This document shows positions 61,200 through 64,000 of a DNA stretch of 64,000 bases, one piece after another (position 1 is the first letter of the stretch; each line of letters starts with the position of its first letter). This stretch comes from Eonycteris spelaea (Eukaryota > Chordata > Mammalia > Chiroptera > Pteropodidae). Both the position numbers and the translations under genes were made by a program. The stretch is from the NCBI GenBank assembly GCA_003508835.1, contig PUFA01000012.1:19324001-19388000 (forward strand), in the 5' to 3' direction. Below the pieces are notes generated by a model. The model did not search any database and had not been told where the DNA came from. It saw only the letters and a program-made list of their open reading frames with translations.

Positions 61200-61570
61200 T
61201 ATGGCCAGATTATCAACACATTTTCCATGGCCTATTTAAATCCTCTTTGTTGCCTTTCGTACAGTATCCTGGTTTTACAGAGACTAATGTCTGTTGAGAA
61301 TAATTTGATGAAAGCTGACTTTTGGCCAATTTTAGGAGCAAATTATAATTGTCCTTTCACTCAGATAATTTAAGTTATTAAAAACCCCCTCTACTTCAGC
61401 ATATCCACACTCTCCAACAGGACCAACTGATCCTGAAACTTAATTAGTTTCTGAATGAATTGCAAACAACGGCAAGACAATAGACAGCTCAATAGGGAAG
61501 AGAATCAGTTTGAGTTCACAGGGGAACCAATTGAGCAGAGTCTGTCTTAAAATTCTGTTAAGAATAAGTG
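61200..61570. promoter_or_regulatory. Candidate conserved non-coding element
   Basis: A repeat-free stretch with clustered TAAT cores (caaattataattgtcc, cttaattagtttc) and a CCAT/ATGGCC pattern. It lies about 6 kb upstream of the CPNE4 exon. Texture only; conservation is not visible. Confidence 0.22.
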
Positions 61571-61848
61571 CATAATCACTGTTCTGCTTGCTTTGGCATT
61601 ATTTGGCCTTTTTAAATGTCGAAGCACACCCAAGGAAGGCTGGTATGCTGGATGTCTCTATCACACAACATTTCTATCTCGATTCAAGAGATATGTACAG
61701 GACATCTGCTATGTGCCTGGTGCTGTGCTGGAGGTACTGAGCATCCATTCACTCAGCTGAAGCTAACCAGCTGTTATTCCACTGGGACTTGTCAGTTTAT
61801 TTCACTTTCAACATTCCTTGATCTACTTTTGGATCAAGAGTAAATCTC
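61571..61848. other. Intron sequence with an L2-like patch
   Basis: catctgctatgtgcctggtg near 61705 is a short antisense L2/MIR phrase. The rest is unrecognised. Confidence 0.4.
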
Positions 61849-61849
61849 G

Positions 61850-61934
61850 TAGGTGACAAGTACTGCGCTAGGCACTGTAAAGGATGGAGACAGGAATGAG
61901 ACAGTCCAACTGCCTAAAGGTTCACATTCTGGAG
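61850..61934 (-). repeat. L2 fragment (antisense)
   Basis: tactgcgctaggcactgtaa and caggaatgagacagtccaac are antisense L2 phrases, cut by the next element. Confidence 0.7.
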
Positions 61935-62092
61935 CAGTGCTTCTCAGATTTTTTAAAATGACAATGAATCACCTGGGAAACTGATTAAAATCTAGTTCCT
62001 ATTTCAAGGCTCTGGAGTGGGGTCTGAAATTCTGCTCCTGGATGTCATTGATCCTGCTGGCCTGTGGACCACATTTTGAGTAGCCAAGTTGT
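61935..62092 (+). mobile_element. MER5A-type hAT element
   Basis: cagtgcttctcagatttttt, gaatcacctgggaaactgat, ggagtggggtctgaaattct and ggaccacattttgagtagcc cover the whole MER5A order. It sits inside or at the edge of an L2. Confidence 0.9.
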
Positions 62093-62159
62093 TAAATATA
62101 AACCAAACACCTATAACATAAGGCAAATTGCCCTAGAGGTTGTTTATCTTAAGATCAGA

Positions 62160-62430
62160 CACTCATATATGAGATGTAGAATGACAGAGAGGATAAGAAT
62201 ATAGATCTAGCATCACAATATTTGAGGCTAACCCAAGCTCTTCTACTTGTTGTATGACTTTGGACAAGTTACTTTGATCATGTGGGCCTGTTTTTATGTG
62301 TGAAATGGGGATAATAATAGTTACCACCTTGTAGAGTTTCCTATGAGAATTAAATGAATTAATTCTCATACAGTTCTCAGAAGAGTGCTTGGTTTATAGC
62401 GAACATTCAATAAATAGAAACTATTATTTT
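62160..62430 (+). repeat. MIR, nearly full length
   Basis: gactttggacaagttacttt, gtgtgaaatggggataataa and gagtgcttggtttatagcga, with ttcaataaatagaaactatt at the end. Confidence 0.92.
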
Positions 62431-62444
62431 CTTTTTTAAAAATT

Positions 62445-62722
62445 CCATCACTAAATTCATGTAACATTTATCAACCTCTGATATACCTGCCAAGCACTAA
62501 ATATTAAGTCATAAGATCCTCAGGACACGCTTTCACTGGATTCTCAGGATGATCTTATGGTAGGTCTGGTTAAGATGCCCATGTCACGGGAATGAACTTC
62601 AGTTTAGAGAAGTGAAATAGCAGCACTTGACTATCCAACCACAGTGTGGTAGAACAAAGATTTGAATCCAGAACTCCAGGTCTAGAATTTAGGCCCTTCA
62701 CTCTGCTATTCTTGCCTCCCCA
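62445..62722 (-). repeat. MIR-like fragment (antisense)
   Basis: acctgccaagcactaaatat, gatttgaatccagaactcca and cccttcactctgctattctt fit antisense MIR. Together with 62160-62430 it forms a tail-to-tail pair. Confidence 0.75.
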
Positions 62723-63162
62723 TGGGATAGCTACTTAAGAAAACTGGCAATTGAAGATTTACACTGTACAACACTTCTCAAAATTGTCTTGACCCACCTG
62801 GTTCTCCTGCATGTCACACTGCAGCCACCTACCACTCCCTTTTCCATCACCGCCCAAACTTCCAGCACTCTTCTCTCTTAGACCTCTAAACTTTTAGATT
62901 TTTTAGTATTTTTTCTTTCATAGAGAGCCAATATTTTATAAATTAATCTACCTGCTAGATTTCTTTTCTTTCCCAACTTTAATCATTACTTATCCTGATT
63001 AGCCCCCTCAGCTCCCAGTTTGGCAGTTCAAACACTGATTTCCCCCCAGAGTGGGAAAGGAAGAAAATCTGTGAATATTTATACTTTTTGTCCTCATTAA
63101 GCATATAATGCTCTATAAATTTCTTTTAAAAATAGCTTGCTCTCTTAGCTCCAAATACTGAC
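62723..63162. other. Intron sequence, nothing recognised
   Basis: 62790-62900 is C/T-rich and could be a faint sense L2. Confidence 0.35.
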
Positions 63163-63164
63163 TA

Positions 63165-63348
63165 CGCTAATAACAAACCATGCATACATCATTTCATTTA
63201 ACCTTTGAGACAATCTCTTCAGATAGGATTGTCAGTCCCATTTCATAGAGATAAAAAATAAGACTGATGGTGGTTAAGTAACTTGCCCCAAAGTCATAGC
63301 TGATAAGTGAGAGGGCCAGGAATTAGCCTGGACCTAATGGACCCATGT
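63165..63348 (-). repeat. MIR fragment (antisense)
   Basis: catttcatttaacctttgag, gttaagtaacttgccccaaa and gtcatagctgataagtgaga are antisense MIR. Confidence 0.85.
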
Positions 63349-64000
63349 TTTCAACCATTTCTCATAAAATGATTTACATTCTTAATAACAATATCTTTCT
63401 AGATCATGCAAAGCTAAAAACGTCAACCCTGTTCCAATTGTAATCTCTAGGACATAGTGTGTGCCTTATGAGATTGTGCTCTAGTAGTCTTTTTGAGGAT
63501 AAAAGAAAAGTGAATTTTTAAAGACTCACTTAAATCACTTTGCAACTGTTTGTAACAGTAGCCTCATCAATCAGTTGAAGGGTCCAGGACTCAAGGCCAT
63601 ACTCTGATGATTTCAAAGACTGAGCATTTGATAAGTTACGAATGGTGGAGCTACAACACCTGGAAACCCAGAGATGAAGCCATGTGAACCACAAAAGGCC
63701 ATGGTTCTAACAAATATGATTCAAAATTGACAATATGTGGAATAAAATTTCAGGAATACACTATGCCAAGTCACTCAAGTGCAGTAAATTATTACTTCAG
63801 TCATTTTCTGAGCTTTCTAATTTGTGACAAAAAAAGATCAAAAGAAAAATCCAGCAGAGATCTTATTTCCTGAAAAACAGCTTTCTTGGGAAAATGTGCA
63901 TAAGGAATCAGATATGTCAACGTTCTAGGAACTTCCGGGCTCCCGTTTTTGTCTCTAACTGTGAATCATAAAGATGAGATTTTTCTAGAAAGCAATTATG
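63349..64000. other. Intron sequence, nothing recognised
   Basis: No gene, repeat or exon border was supported up to the window edge. Confidence 0.4.

Overview
The window is vertebrate, specifically mammalian, nuclear DNA. It is AT-rich and intron-like, has almost no long open frames, and is crowded with MIR, L2, L1, MLT1/MaLR-type LTR and hAT/MER5-type repeats. The most informative element is a composite SINE at 21447-21667 (minus strand). It joins a tRNA-derived head to a nearly complete 5S rRNA-derived body and is flanked by a perfect 9-bp target duplication. This tRNA+5S architecture matches the MEG SINE families known from fruit bats (Pteropodidae), so a megabat is the best guess for the organism. 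The assignment is from memory of those families, not from a database search.

Only one real coding exon was recognised. Positions 55106-55286 on the minus strand encode the first 60 residues of copine-4 (CPNE4): the start Met, a short leader and the first strands and first Ca2+-binding loop of the C2A domain. A splice acceptor with a strong pyrimidine tract and a GT donor flank it. The window therefore lies inside CPNE4, transcribed right to left: 55287-64000 is the intron upstream of this exon and 1-55105 is part of a very long intron downstream. No further CPNE4 exon was found.

Layout in + coordinates. 0.25-1.2 kb: 3' part of a bat-type L1 (minus), with a second copy of its 3' UTR at 5.1-5.4 kb and a third at 23.7-23.9 kb. 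3.6-20 kb: MIR, MER5 and L2 relics, a solo LTR at 16.85-17.2 kb with a TATA box, poly(A) signal and a duplicated 46-bp upstream block, and old L1 pieces. 20.6-21.7 kb: an unidentified coding-like segment followed by the tRNA/5S SINE. 22-45 kb: more MIR and L2, a solo MaLR LTR with exact 5-bp duplications (26776-27150), further LTRs and L1 3' ends. 45.1-45.7 kb: a processed RPS10 pseudogene with a 16-bp target duplication. 50.2-51.6 kb: non-repetitive sequence that may be a conserved regulatory element. 51.6 and 59.3 kb: two same-orientation hAT-type elements of one family, one on each side of the CPNE4 exon. 56.4-56.8 kb: a large compound pyrimidine microsatellite. 57-63.3 kb: further hAT, L1, LTR, MER5 and MIR relics.

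There are no bacterial-type operons, CRISPR arrays or functional RNA genes. No undescribed biological system could be demonstrated. The most useful leads are the composite SINE, the CPNE4 exon and its flanks, the duplicated LTR block, the unresolved frame at 20.6-21.2 kb and two candidate conserved non-coding stretches.
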